A stretch of DNA of 64,000 nucleotides, taken from contig NZ_VUMO01000006.1 in NCBI RefSeq assembly GCF_009696145.1, positions 1 to 64,000 of the forward strand, in the 5' to 3' direction. The position numbers and the translations under genes are program-made. Origin of the DNA: Pseudoramibacter porci (GTDB lineage: Bacteria > Bacillota > Clostridia > Eubacteriales > Eubacteriaceae). Below, piece by piece: positions 17,877 through 25,992 of this stretch. How positions within the stretch are numbered: position 1 is the stretch's first letter; each line of letters starts with the position of its first letter. The notes below the pieces were generated by a model. That model was given only the letters and a program-made list of their open reading frames with translations. It made no database searches and had not been told where the DNA came from.

Positions 17877-18455
17877 ATGAAAAGAAGGGCAGTCGTTGGA
17901 ATTATTGTTATTTTAATTGCAGCGGGCGTTGCAGGCTACGGTTATTGGCGAACGCATCCATCCAGTTTTTCATTCAATTTTTCCGGGACAAAGGGAACCC
18001 ATTCACCCAGTGTGAAAGTGCCAAGTAATCAATCTGCAAAGAAGGCAACAACTACATCTGACACATCGTCCAGTTCTTTAAACCAAATGAAGGATGACGC
18101 AAAAGCATTTTATCAGCTTATCTACAATAAAAACTATGATCAGGCAGAAGCATATATGACATCTGATTTTGCAGAAAGTTTAAAACAGGCGACAGATCAA
18201 AATCAAAGTAATGAAGCTTCTGTAGCAAAAGACATTTCATCTTACACAACGGTTGACACCCCTGTTTCGGTGTCAGAACCGATTGTGATTGCTGAGGATT
18301 TAGAATATCAGGTGACCCTAAAGTTGTCTGATGATTATGAAGCAAAAGTTGGATTTAGGAAATCTGGAAAGACGTACAAAGTTTTTTCATTTTCTGCCCA
18401 AGATCCTAATATGAACAATGGCGGTTATGCAGGGAGCTCGCAGAAAGGGCAATGA
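17877..18455 (+). CDS. Membrane-anchored extracytoplasmic protein, function unknown
   Basis: A 192-aa protein with a basic N-terminus and one hydrophobic segment (about residues 6-22, VVGIIVILIAAGVAGYGYW) that acts as a signal anchor. A Ser/Thr/Lys-rich linker (about 30-70) and an outside domain (about 75-180) follow, starting MKDDAKAFYQLIYNKNYDQAEAYMTSDF. That opening resembles the NTF2-like or DUF4878-type fold of secreted proteins, but this is only an impression. A good AGGAG precedes it. It sits between tRNA-Pro and the infC promoter as a single-gene unit. Confidence 0.75.
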   Translation: MKRRAVVGIIVILIAAGVAGYGYWRTHPSSFSFNFSGTKGTHSPSVKVPSNQSAKKATTTSDTSSSSLNQMKDDAKAFYQLIYNKNYDQAEAYMTSDFAESLKQATDQNQSNEASVAKDISSYTTVDTPVSVSEPIVIAEDLEYQVTLKLSDDYEAKVGFRKSGKTYKVFSFSAQDPNMNNGGYAGSSQKGQ

Positions 18456-18473
18456 ACAAAAATAAATTATTAC

Positions 18474-18502
18474 TTGACATCTAATTTAATATTCAGTAGA
18501 AT
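18474..18502 (+). promoter_or_regulatory. Promoter of the infC-rpmI-rplT operon
   Basis: A consensus TTGACA (18474-18479) is followed by a 17-base spacer and TAGAAT (18497-18502), placing the transcript start just before the leader RNA. Confidence 0.85.
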
Positions 18503-18509
18503 CTATATG

Positions 18510-18626
18510 TAAATTAAAGCAGAGGCAATAAAGCTTCTCACCTTGTGTCACTAAAGGTGAACGGGTTATAATGCAGTAAAGATGCTTTATGTGCAGGTGC
18601 TTTAGTTTACCTGCACATTTTTTATT
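18510..18626 (+). promoter_or_regulatory. Ribosomal-protein (L20-type) leader with terminator
   Basis: The untranslated leader of about 110 bases contains several paired segments (for example TTCACC near 18537 with GGTGAA near 18556) and ends in a strong terminator hairpin, TGTGCAGGT/ACCTGCACA followed by six Ts. In Firmicutes, infC-rpmI-rplT is controlled by L20 binding to such a leader and causing premature termination. The match here is by position and architecture; the exact L20 contact bases were not verified. Confidence 0.75.
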
Positions 18627-18649
18627 TTATAATATGGGGGTGTATTACA

Positions 18650-19180
18650 ATAGCAAGAGATGTTCAACATGAAATCAATGAAATGATTCGCGATCGTGAA
18701 ATTAGAGTCATTGATGCTAATGGTGAAATGATTGGAATCATGAAACCGGCCGATGCGCGGAAACTGGCAGAAGAAGCCGGTCTTGACTTAGTTAAAGTAT
18801 CTCCGCACGCTAAGCCGCCTGTTTGTAAAATTCTGGATTACGGTAAATTCCGATATGAAGAAATCCGTAAACAGAAAGAAGCGAAGAAAAAACAAAAATC
18901 GATGACGGTTAAAGAAATTCGAATGTCAGTTCGTGTTGAAGAACATGATATTCAAGTCAAAGCGAGAAATGCTGAAAAATTTCTTCAACAAGGTCACCGT
19001 GTTAAATTGACTATTCGATTTAGAGGACGTGAAATGATTTACACCAATCAAGGGCGACAAGTTCTTTTGGATTTTGCAAATCGATTGAAAGATTACGGAA
19101 CTGTCGCAAAAAGTCCAAAATTAGAAGGTCGAAATATGTCTATCTTTTTGTCCCCAAAAGGCAGTAAAGATAACAAATGA
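18650..19180 (+). CDS. infC: Translation initiation factor IF-3, probable non-AUG start
   Basis: IF-3 binds the 30S subunit and checks the start codon and initiator tRNA. The conserved N-terminus (ARDVQHEINEMIRDREIRVIDANGE) extends upstream of the first ATG (18683). In that extension the only plausible starts are ATA at 18650, 7 nt after GGGGGTG (18636-18642), or ATT at 18644, which is too close to the SD. So infC very likely starts at AUA. AUU, AUC or AUA starts are known for infC and let IF-3 repress its own synthesis. Total 176 aa with both IF-3 domains intact. Confidence 0.93.
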   Translation: MARDVQHEINEMIRDREIRVIDANGEMIGIMKPADARKLAEEAGLDLVKVSPHAKPPVCKILDYGKFRYEEIRKQKEAKKKQKSMTVKEIRMSVRVEEHDIQVKARNAEKFLQQGHRVKLTIRFRGREMIYTNQGRQVLLDFANRLKDYGTVAKSPKLEGRNMSIFLSPKGSKDNK

Positions 19181-19211
19181 AATTATATATTAAAAAATTA
19201 GGAGGACAATC

Positions 19212-19406
19212 ATGCCAAAGATGAAATCACATCGCGGATCTGCGAAACGTTTTAAAGTTAAAAAATCAGGAATTATCAAGAGATCAAAGGCGTATAAAAG
19301 CCATATTTTAAATAAAAAATCACCTAAACGTAAAAGAAATCTTAGAAAAGCAGGCTATTTAGTACCAAGCAATGCTAAAAACGTTAAGAAAATGCTGTTA
19401 AAGTAA
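19212..19406 (+). CDS. rpmI: 50S ribosomal protein L35
   Basis: A 64-aa basic protein starting [20 protein letters not shown], which is diagnostic of L35. AGGAGG lies upstream. It is the middle gene of infC-rpmI-rplT. Confidence 0.97.
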   Translation: MPKMKSHRGSAKRFKVKKSGIIKRSKAYKSHILNKKSPKRKRNLRKAGYLVPSNAKNVKKMLLK

Positions 19407-19440
19407 GAATTCATTTTTGATAAACAATTAGGAGGAAAAA

Positions 19441-19794
19441 ATGGCCAGAGTAAAAAAAGGCGTTAATGCTCATAAAAAACATAAAAAAATCTTAAAACTT
19501 GCAAAAGGTTATTATGGTGCGAAAAGCAAATTGTACCGTCCGGCGAATGAAGCTGTTATGCGTGCGCTCCGTTCCGCGTACAGCGGACGTAAACAAAAAA
19601 AGCGTGATTATCGCAAATTGTGGATTACAAGAATTAATGCAGCTGCACATATGAATGGTTTGAGCTACAGCCGTATGATTCATGGTTTAAAAGTAGCGAA
19701 CGTCGAAATTGACCGCAAGATTCTTGCAGATCTTGCTATGAACGACGCAGAATCATTTGCGAAATTAGCTGATTTGGCAAAAGAAAACTTATAA
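19441..19794 (+). CDS. rplT: 50S ribosomal protein L20
   Basis: A 117-aa protein with the L20 signature [18 protein letters not shown] and [14 protein letters not shown]. It builds into the large subunit early and is the probable repressor of this operon through the leader. A strong AGGAGG precedes ATG. Confidence 0.97.
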   Translation: MARVKKGVNAHKKHKKILKLAKGYYGAKSKLYRPANEAVMRALRSAYSGRKQKKRDYRKLWITRINAAAHMNGLSYSRMIHGLKVANVEIDRKILADLAMNDAESFAKLADLAKENL

Positions 19795-19824
19795 TTAATT
19801 ATACTGATTTTCCGAAGGAGTCCA

Positions 19825-20607
19825 GTGGTTATTCAATCTAAACAAAACCGTAAAATAAAGCAGATTCGAAAACTCTTCACGCATAAGAGAAGAGAGTTAG
19901 AAAAATGTTTTGTTTTTGAAGGGAAAAAGCTTTTTGAAGAAGCGCTAAAAAGCGCAGTGCCACTTGAAGGCATACTAGTTGCGCGCCGATTTATGGATGT
20001 AAATCGTCACCAACTAGATGCCATTTCATCGGAAGTCTCAATAGAGGTGGTTGAAAACCACATTTATGATCAATTATCACGTCAAAAGAATCCTGAAGGT
20101 ATTCTTTGTGTTGCGAAATATTTTGATTTCCAAATAGATTTACAACATGCACGTCACCTTTTATTATTAGACGAAATAGCGGATCCGGGAAATTTAGGTA
20201 CGATTATTCGCACAGCAGATGGCGTTGGCTATGATGGCATCGTTTGTTCAGAAAAAACAGTTGATTTTTATAATGACAAAGTGATACGAGCGACGATGGG
20301 ATCTTTTTTTCATATTCCAATTTATAAGGCGGATCATTTTGAAGCGTTTCTTCAAGGCTTGAAGCATCAAAATTTCTTTGTTTGCGGAACATCATTAAAC
20401 GGAAATTCATCTCCGAAATCGCCGATACCACGTCATTCTAAAAGCGCATTAATTTTGGGCAACGAATCCCATGGGATGCGGCCACAGATTGAAACACTCT
20501 GTGATTTTTCATGGAAATTACCAATATACGGGAAGGCGGAGTCTCTGAATGTTGCTGTGGCGGCAGGCATTATGATGTACTTGACGGTGATAGGCGATAA
20601 GAAGTAA
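19825..20607 (+). CDS. TrmH/SpoU-family RNA 2'-O-methyltransferase
   Basis: A 260-aa SPOUT methyltransferase with an N-terminal substrate-binding domain (FVFEGKKLFEEAL) and a C-terminal knotted SAM domain with the three SpoU motifs: LLLLDEIADPGNLGTIIRTADGVG, LILGNESHGM and PIYGKAESLNVAVAAGIMMY. The likely target is a ribose in rRNA or tRNA; which one is not readable. It uses GTG at 19825 after GAAGGAG and lies 30 bases behind rplT, as in many Firmicutes. Confidence 0.9.
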   Translation: MVIQSKQNRKIKQIRKLFTHKRRELEKCFVFEGKKLFEEALKSAVPLEGILVARRFMDVNRHQLDAISSEVSIEVVENHIYDQLSRQKNPEGILCVAKYFDFQIDLQHARHLLLLDEIADPGNLGTIIRTADGVGYDGIVCSEKTVDFYNDKVIRATMGSFFHIPIYKADHFEAFLQGLKHQNFFVCGTSLNGNSSPKSPIPRHSKSALILGNESHGMRPQIETLCDFSWKLPIYGKAESLNVAVAAGIMMYLTVIGDKK

Positions 20608-20624
20608 AATAATAATTAATAGCG

Positions 20625-20848
20625 ATGACGAAGCAAATAGCATGAACCACTGTTCTAGAGAGAAGCAATTCACGGCTGGAAAATTGCGGACAAGTTTATG
20701 TGAAATTTCACTTTTGAGCTTTTTAGATGAAATTAGTATTCTAAAACGTTTTCTGTTGCGTTAAACAGTTGAGAGATCTTATTGATTTAAGATAAAAAAG
20801 GTGGTACCGCGGAAAATTTCGTCCTTGATTTCAAGGACTTTTTTTTAT
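20625..20848 (+). promoter_or_regulatory. T-box leader, Phe-specific, controlling pheST
   Basis: A tRNA-sensing T-box riboswitch. Stem I carries AGAGAG (20657-20662) and a specifier segment TTC (20707-20709, Phe codon) in the expected context before ACTTTTGAG. The conserved T-box GGTGGTACCGCGG (20800-20812) forms the antiterminator bulge that pairs with uncharged tRNA CCA. The competing terminator is GTCCTTG/CAAGGAC with eight Ts (20821-20848). Uncharged tRNA-Phe should allow readthrough into pheS. Confidence 0.92.
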
Positions 20849-20870
20849 GGTAAAAATTAAGGAGAAAAAA

Positions 20871-21896
20871 ATGAATAGGGATCAGCTTGATCAAATCAAA
20901 AACGAATTTAAAGAAAAAATTAGCCATATTGAAAACATAAAAGATTTAGAAGAGCTGCGCGTTCAATTTCTTGGGAAAAAAGGCGTAATTACCCAATTTA
21001 TGAAAGGAATGGGAAAGCTTTCGAAGGAAGAACGCCCGATTGTTGGTAAAAAAGCTAACGAAGTCAGAAAAGAAATCCAAGATAGTCTGGACCATATTAA
21101 GGGTGATATCGAAGCAAAAATATTAGAATCGCGATTGGAACGTGAAAAGATTGATGTAACCTTACCGGGAAAGCCTTGTCAATGTGGGGCGCATCATCCT
21201 TTAAATATTGTAACTGAAGAATTGGAAGATATATTTTTGGGAATGGGTTTTTCGATTGTGAGCGGTCCAGAAATAGAATGGGTTAAATATAATTTCGACG
21301 ATTTAAACATGCCGAAGGATCATTCCTCGAGAGACAAGCAAGAATCTTTCTATTATCAAGATGATATTGTGTTAAGAACGCAAACTTCACCTGTTCAAGT
21401 TCGAACAATGCTGTCCCAAAAGCCACCGCTGCGCATTATTTCTCCAGGCCGTGTTTACCGTTCAGATGAAATTGACGCAACGCATTCACCGGTGTTTCAT
21501 CAGATGGAAGGTTTGGTGATTGACAAGGGAATTGCGATGTCGGATTTAAAAGGTACTATGGATCTTTTTGCTAAGAAACTTTTCGGCAATAAAACGAAAA
21601 CAAAATTCAGACCACATCAGTTTTATTTTACTGAACCAAGTGCGGAAATGGATGTCACATGTTTTAAATGCGGTGGAGAAGGATGCCCCGTTTGTGATTA
21701 TTCAGGTTGGGTCGAATTATTAGGCTGTGGTATGGTACATCCGAATGTATTACGTGCTTGTGGTATCGATCCGGAAGAATACAGCGGATTTGCTTTTGGA
21801 CTTGGGTTAGATCGTATTGCACTAACGAAATATGGCATTTCAGATCTTCGTCTGCTGTTTGAAAATGACGTGCGTTTTCTTTCGCAGTTCAAGTAA
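20871..21896 (+). CDS. pheS: Phenylalanyl-tRNA synthetase alpha subunit
   Basis: Catalytic alpha subunit (341 aa). An N-terminal coiled coil (about 1-80) is followed by the class II core with motif 2 ([24 protein letters not shown]) and motif 3 (GLGLDRIAL). An in-frame ATG at 20847 lies in the leader terminator, so the start is ATG 20871, 6 nt after [20 protein letters not shown] segment near 265-277 adds a possible zinc-like knuckle seen in some bacterial PheS. It is followed by pheT after 12 bases. Confidence 0.95.
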   Translation: MNRDQLDQIKNEFKEKISHIENIKDLEELRVQFLGKKGVITQFMKGMGKLSKEERPIVGKKANEVRKEIQDSLDHIKGDIEAKILESRLEREKIDVTLPGKPCQCGAHHPLNIVTEELEDIFLGMGFSIVSGPEIEWVKYNFDDLNMPKDHSSRDKQESFYYQDDIVLRTQTSPVQVRTMLSQKPPLRIISPGRVYRSDEIDATHSPVFHQMEGLVIDKGIAMSDLKGTMDLFAKKLFGNKTKTKFRPHQFYFTEPSAEMDVTCFKCGGEGCPVCDYSGWVELLGCGMVHPNVLRACGIDPEEYSGFAFGLGLDRIALTKYGISDLRLLFENDVRFLSQFK

Positions 21897-21908
21897 AGGA
21901 GGAAAAAG

Positions 21909-24287
21909 ATGTTAGCTTCTTTCAATTGGTTAAAAGAGTTTGTGAAAATAGATCAGGATGCGAAAACATTTGGTGATACATTAACAATGGCAGGGACAAA
22001 AGTCGAAACGATTACCCCCGTCAATGAGAAAGTCAAGGGCATTGTGACAGGAAAAATCACAAAAATAGAAAATCATCCCAATGCTGATCGATTGCGCGTG
22101 TGCACTGTAAAATTTGGCCCAAATAAGGCGCTTCCGATTATTACAAATGCCCAAAACGTATATGAAGGAGCAGTTGTTCCGGTTGCTCTTGACGGTGCAA
22201 TTATTGATACTGGCACGCAGATCAATGCTTCAGAAATGAGAGGCGTTCGATCTGAAGGGATGATGTGCTCCGTTAAGGAAATGGGATTAGATACTTCTTT
22301 ATTTAATAAAGACGCAACACAAAATGTCTACATATTCCCAGAAGGAACGGAAAGTGGCCTCGATGTTCGAGAGCTATTTTGGGTTGACGATCAGATCATA
22401 GATATTGAATTGACGGCGAATCGGGGAGATTGTCAGTCGATTTACGGAATAGCAAAAGAAGCTTCAGCCGCCTTAGATCAGCCAATCCGGTCTATTGATT
22501 TGTACGAATCCGCGGCAAAAGATTCGGAAATAGAAAAATATCTTAAGGTATCAGTTAAAGATCCCAACTGCAAAAGATATACGGCAAAAGTTTTTAAAGT
22601 TAATAAAATCGAGCCATCACCAGTATGGATGCAGCGGAAATTATTAAACTCGGGGGTTCGCCCGATCAACAATATTGTCGATGTGACGAACTACGTTATG
22701 ATCGAATTGGGGCAACCGCTGCACGCATTTGACTACGATCATATCGGGACGAAAGAAATTGTGGTAGATCGCGTCGATGATCCGGCCTTTACAACCCTTG
22801 ATGGGGAAGAACGGAAAATCGATAATCAAATGATGATGATTACCAATGGTGAAAAACCCATTTCGATTGCTGGCATTATGGGCGGTTTGAATTCTGAGAT
22901 CACAAATCAGACCCATTACATGGTTTTGGAGTCAGCTTTTTTTGACAAAACAAGCATTCGAACAACATCGAGAAAATTAGGGTTGCGTACAGAAGCATCA
23001 GCGCGATATGAAAAAGGTTCGTACGCCGAATTATGTGAAACAGCTTCCTTGCGTGCGGCGTATTTATTGGAAAAAATTGGCGCGTGCACAGCAGTTTCAG
23101 GCATGATTGATATTTATCCAAATCCTGAGGAAAACTATCAAATTAAAGTGGATTGTAATTGGATTAACCGATATTTAGGCATTCAGATCAGTGAAGACGA
23201 AATTGTTTCGATTCTTAAACGCCTTTTCCTTGGCATTGAGATTTTAGATGATGCGACGCTTTTAATTACCGTTCCGGATGAAAGACAGGATTTGCGAATC
23301 CGAGAAGATATTGCTGAAGAAGTCGCGAGAATTTACGGATATGACAAAATACCGAATACGTTAATGAAAGGCAGCACATTAATCGGCCAGAAGACGGCAT
23401 CTCAGAAATATCAGGAACAGATTGAAAGTTTCTTAATTGGCGCTGGATTTTATCAAACGATGACGACGTCTTTCACTTCACCTAAAATGATTGAAGCTAT
23501 GCAGCTTGACGGCAGTGAAACTCCGATTAAGATTGTTAATCCATTGGGCGAAGATACGTCCATTATGCGTTTTACTTTGGCTGGCCAGCAATTGGATTTG
23601 ATTGCGATGAACCACAGTCGCAAGAATCCATCAGGACGCTTCTTTGAAATCGCAGCAACCTATCATGAAAATGCGAATGAAGAAGATTTGCCGATTCAAA
23701 AGAACCATTTAGTACTTTCAATGTATAATGATGGAGATTTTTACACCATGAAAGGTGTTTTGGAGGCTTTGCTCCGTAATCAAGATGCGCGTTTTGAAAT
23801 GGGCGGGCGTGATTTATTCCATCCAGGACGAAAGGCGGTCATCACTATTGATGGCAAACAGATCGGTGATTTTGGGGAAATTCACCCAGTTGTGGCCAAA
23901 CAATTATCACTTCCTAAACGAGTGTATTTAGCTGAACTGGATTTTGATCAGTTGACAGAATTGAATGCCGATTATACTGTTAAATATAAAAATCTTCCCA
24001 AATATCCAGCTTCACAGCGCGATTTGGCTGTTGTTATTGACAAAGACATTCCGGCGATTAAAGTCAGAGATATTATTCACGCACATCGTGGTGATATTAT
24101 TGAAAGCATTAAACTTTTTGATGTTTATCGGGGAGAACAGATCCCAAAAGATAAGAAGAGCTTAGCTTATTCAATTACCTTCCGTCATTCAGATCGAACC
24201 CTAAAAGATAAAGAAATTAACAAAGTAATGGACACGATTGTTTCTGAGCTGCAAACGAAATTAAATGCGCAGTTGAGAGATGAATAA
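21909..24287 (+). CDS. pheT: Phenylalanyl-tRNA synthetase beta subunit
   Basis: Editing and tRNA-binding subunit (792 aa). Domains in order: EMAP/OB-type tRNA-binding domain (about 40-150, ENHPNADRLRVCTV), B3/B4 editing domain (about 205-375), B5 (about 400-475), catalytic-like core (about 490-680) and a C-terminal anticodon-binding FDX-ACB domain (from about 700, KYPASQRDLAVVID). The next gene starts 8 bases before its stop. Confidence 0.96.
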   Translation: MLASFNWLKEFVKIDQDAKTFGDTLTMAGTKVETITPVNEKVKGIVTGKITKIENHPNADRLRVCTVKFGPNKALPIITNAQNVYEGAVVPVALDGAIIDTGTQINASEMRGVRSEGMMCSVKEMGLDTSLFNKDATQNVYIFPEGTESGLDVRELFWVDDQIIDIELTANRGDCQSIYGIAKEASAALDQPIRSIDLYESAAKDSEIEKYLKVSVKDPNCKRYTAKVFKVNKIEPSPVWMQRKLLNSGVRPINNIVDVTNYVMIELGQPLHAFDYDHIGTKEIVVDRVDDPAFTTLDGEERKIDNQMMMITNGEKPISIAGIMGGLNSEITNQTHYMVLESAFFDKTSIRTTSRKLGLRTEASARYEKGSYAELCETASLRAAYLLEKIGACTAVSGMIDIYPNPEENYQIKVDCNWINRYLGIQISEDEIVSILKRLFLGIEILDDATLLITVPDERQDLRIREDIAEEVARIYGYDKIPNTLMKGSTLIGQKTASQKYQEQIESFLIGAGFYQTMTTSFTSPKMIEAMQLDGSETPIKIVNPLGEDTSIMRFTLAGQQLDLIAMNHSRKNPSGRFFEIAATYHENANEEDLPIQKNHLVLSMYNDGDFYTMKGVLEALLRNQDARFEMGGRDLFHPGRKAVITIDGKQIGDFGEIHPVVAKQLSLPKRVYLAELDFDQLTELNADYTVKYKNLPKYPASQRDLAVVIDKDIPAIKVRDIIHAHRGDIIESIKLFDVYRGEQIPKDKKSLAYSITFRHSDRTLKDKEINKVMDTIVSELQTKLNAQLRDE

Positions 24288-25218
24288 TATCGATATTGGA
24301 TTGTTGGCCATTTCCTGCTTGAAGGGATTTGGCCAACATCGTTTAAGTCGGTTGGTCAAAACAGTAGATAAATATCATCCTCAGCGTTTGTGTTCAACTC
24401 AGGATCTAAATTTTTTTGATCTGATTCAAATAGGTATCGAATTCAATCAGTTTTCAGAAATGCTGCCGATTTCTTTTTTTATGGATGGATATCGGAAGGC
24501 AGAAGCAATCATTGAGCAGTGTGACAAGGAGAATATCCTCATTGCAACACAATTCTCAAAATCATTTCCAAAACGGCTCAAAATGTCCAATCATTTGAAA
24601 GATAACAGTGACGAATGTCCAATCATTTTATATTATTTCGGGGATTTGTCGACTTTGGATCAAAAACAATGCGCTGCTATTATCGGAACACGCCATCCAA
24701 CGGAATTAGGGTATCAATCAAATGTTATGATTGCAGAAAGGCTTGCAGAAAAAAATGTGACGGTTGTCAGCGGGCTGGCGACGGGGTGCGATCAAGCGGC
24801 TCATCTAGGATGTTTGAATGCTGGTGGTAAGACGGCGGCTTTTTTGCCAAGTCCGGTCAGTCAGGTGCTTCCGGTCTCTAACCGAAAACTAGGTGAAAAA
24901 ATTATAGAAAGTGGGGGATGCCTTCTTTCTGAATACCCGCCTAGTCCGAAGAACTTTTCTGTGCAGAATTATTATTACGTTCAAAGAGATCGACTTCAGG
25001 CGATGGCATCGGATGTGGTTATCACTTCGGAATTTAATGAGAATAGCGGAACGGTTCACACATTGCGCTACGCGAAGAAATATCATAGACCCATTTTTGC
25101 ATTAAAGGATATTGCGAAGTCTGAGCAATTTGCATTGGATTTTCTAAATCAAGAAAAAATTAACATTCGATTATTTGCTGAGACAGATCAGTTAGTGAAA
25201 AAATTTGAGAACAAATAA
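24280..25218 (+). CDS. Divergent DprA/Smf-like DNA-processing protein
   Basis: A 312-aa Rossmann-fold protein of the DprA family, whose members load RecA on incoming single-stranded DNA. The core (about 125-290) shows AAIIGTRHPTELGYQ and VVSGLATGCDQAAHLGCLNAGGKTAAFL. Canonical DprA motifs are altered: GSRxxSxYG is GTRHPTELG, and the late FPxRNR loop is YYVQRDRLQAMASDVV. The C-terminal winged helix seen in many DprA proteins is absent. It overlaps pheT by 8 bases, an unusual place for dprA, so it may be a specialised paralogue. Confidence 0.75.
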   Translation: MNNIDIGLLAISCLKGFGQHRLSRLVKTVDKYHPQRLCSTQDLNFFDLIQIGIEFNQFSEMLPISFFMDGYRKAEAIIEQCDKENILIATQFSKSFPKRLKMSNHLKDNSDECPIILYYFGDLSTLDQKQCAAIIGTRHPTELGYQSNVMIAERLAEKNVTVVSGLATGCDQAAHLGCLNAGGKTAAFLPSPVSQVLPVSNRKLGEKIIESGGCLLSEYPPSPKNFSVQNYYYVQRDRLQAMASDVVITSEFNENSGTVHTLRYAKKYHRPIFALKDIAKSEQFALDFLNQEKINIRLFAETDQLVKKFENK

Positions 25219-25254
25219 AAAAGCCTTCAAATTTAATGATTTGGAGGCTTTTTA
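25217..25254 (+). terminator. Terminator of pheST-dprA
   Basis: A 13-bp stem AAAGCCTTCAAAT/ATTTGGAGGCTTT (one G-T pair) is followed by Ts. It lies immediately before the left end of the IS200 element. Confidence 0.85.
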
Positions 25255-25266
25255 TTGTATGGAGAA

Positions 25267-25289
25267 AACCACGCGTTTGACGCGTGGTT
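25267..25289. repeat. Left-end hairpin of the IS200 element
   Basis: A 9-bp perfect stem with a 5-base loop, identical base for base to the right-end copy. Subterminal hairpins are what IS200 transposases recognise as single strands. Confidence 0.85.
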
Positions 25290-25327
25290 CCGGAAACCTT
25301 AAAGGTTTGAACAGAAAAAACCTCCTT

Positions 25328-25385
25328 AACGTGTTACACTTTGAATGCGGTCTGTCAGCTGCAATCAAAGTAACGAAAAGGAGGG
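25328..25385 (+). promoter_or_regulatory. 5'-UTR stem that masks the tnpA ribosome binding site
   Basis: The segment from about 25319 (ACCTCCTTAACG...ACTTTGA) is nearly complementary to TCAAAGTAACGAAAAGGAGG (25366-25384), so the AAGGAGG of tnpA would be paired in the mRNA. Repression of translation by a 5'-UTR stem is known for IS200 in Salmonella; the same design is inferred here. Confidence 0.65.
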
Positions 25386-25395
25386 ATCATTCATA

Positions 25396-25857
25396 ATGGG
25401 AATGAATGATATTAATAGTCTATCGCATTCAAAGTGGAACTGCAAATACCATATCGTGTTTGCACCGAAATATAGACGGCTGGTTTTCTACAAGGAGAAA
25501 AAGCGGAGTATTGGCAAGATATTAAGAAAATTATGTGAATGAAAAGGCGTAAAAATAATCAACGCGGAAGTTTGTCCGGATCATATTCATATGCTTGTAG
25601 AAATACCACCAAAATATACTGTGTCAAAATTTATGGGATATTTAGAAGGAAAAAGCAGCACAATGTTGTATGAAGCATTTGGAGAATTGAAGTATAAATA
25701 TCGAAATAGAGAATTCTGGTGTAAAGGGTATTATGTGGATACTGTTGGGAAAAATGAGAAAAGAATCAGTGAATATATATCCAATCAGTTGGAAGAAGAT
25801 CGATTGGGAGAACAACTGAGAATATCAGGAACAAGTCCATTCAGAAGTAAAAAGTAA
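25396..25857 (+). pseudogene. tnpA: IS200 transposase TnpA interrupted by one in-frame TGA
   Basis: A Y1 HUH transposase of 153 codons. Reading frame and length are intact from ATG 25396 to TAA 25857 except for TGA at codon 49 (25540-25542). Both halves read as TnpA: WNCKYHIVFAPKYRR before the stop, and the HUH motif H63-I-H65 and probable catalytic Y127 with Q131 after it. Related proteins have Trp, Arg or another residue at this point, so a single substitution is the simplest cause. The downstream ATG (codon 66) would give a protein without the HUH motif. Probably inactive unless the TGA is read through. Confidence 0.88.
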
Positions 25858-25862
25858 CAAAA

Positions 25863-25930
25863 AGGGCAAAGCGACTGACAGATCGTGTTTACACGTTTTA
25901 CGTGTCCGCTAGGAGCAGAGGGCTTTGCCC
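25863..25930 (+). promoter_or_regulatory. Long-range hairpin in the IS200 3' region
   Basis: GGGCAAAGC (25864-25872) pairs with GCTTTGCCC (25922-25930), enclosing smaller paired parts (CGTGT/ACACG near 25884-25895). It lies just after the tnpA stop and inside the right-end hairpin. It may be part of the transposition end or a transcript-end structure. Confidence 0.5.
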
Positions 25931-25940
25931 GTCGAATGAC

Positions 25941-25963
25941 AACCACGCGTTTGACGCGTGGTT
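25941..25963. repeat. Right-end hairpin of the IS200 element
   Basis: Identical to the left-end hairpin (25267-25289). It is followed by GGTTTTTT, so it could also end transcription of tnpA. Confidence 0.85.
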
Positions 25964-25992
25964 GGTTTTTTAAGTGTAGATCTTACAATCTA

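Larger units (their letters stand above)
25267..25963 (+). mobile_element. IS200-type element (single tnpA) with identical terminal hairpins
   Basis: An insertion sequence of about 700 bases of the IS200/IS605 superfamily, which moves as single-stranded DNA by an HUH-Tyr transposase. The same 23-base hairpin (AACCACGCG, loop TTTGA, CGCGTGGTT) lies at 25267-25289 and 25941-25963, marking or lying near the ends. No inverted repeats or target duplication are expected for this family. It sits between the dprA terminator and the 3' end of pta and breaks no gene. Exact cleavage points are not determined. Confidence 0.88.

Noticed and set aside
18510-18626. A metabolite riboswitch upstream of infC
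   Set aside because: Position and terminator fit the ribosomal-protein leader known for this operon; no known metabolite aptamer core was recognised.
20847-20870. ATG at 20847 as the pheS start
   Set aside because: It lies in the T-run foot of the leader terminator; AAGGAG and homology favour 20871.
25345-25542. Separate 65-codon gene at the left of the IS200 element
   Set aside because: It is the first part of tnpA before the in-frame TGA; the frame continues with the HUH and catalytic motifs.
25267-25963. CRISPR-like repeats or a retron in the IS200 region
   Set aside because: Only two copies of one hairpin exist, at the two ends of a single tnpA gene; no spacers and no reverse transcriptase.
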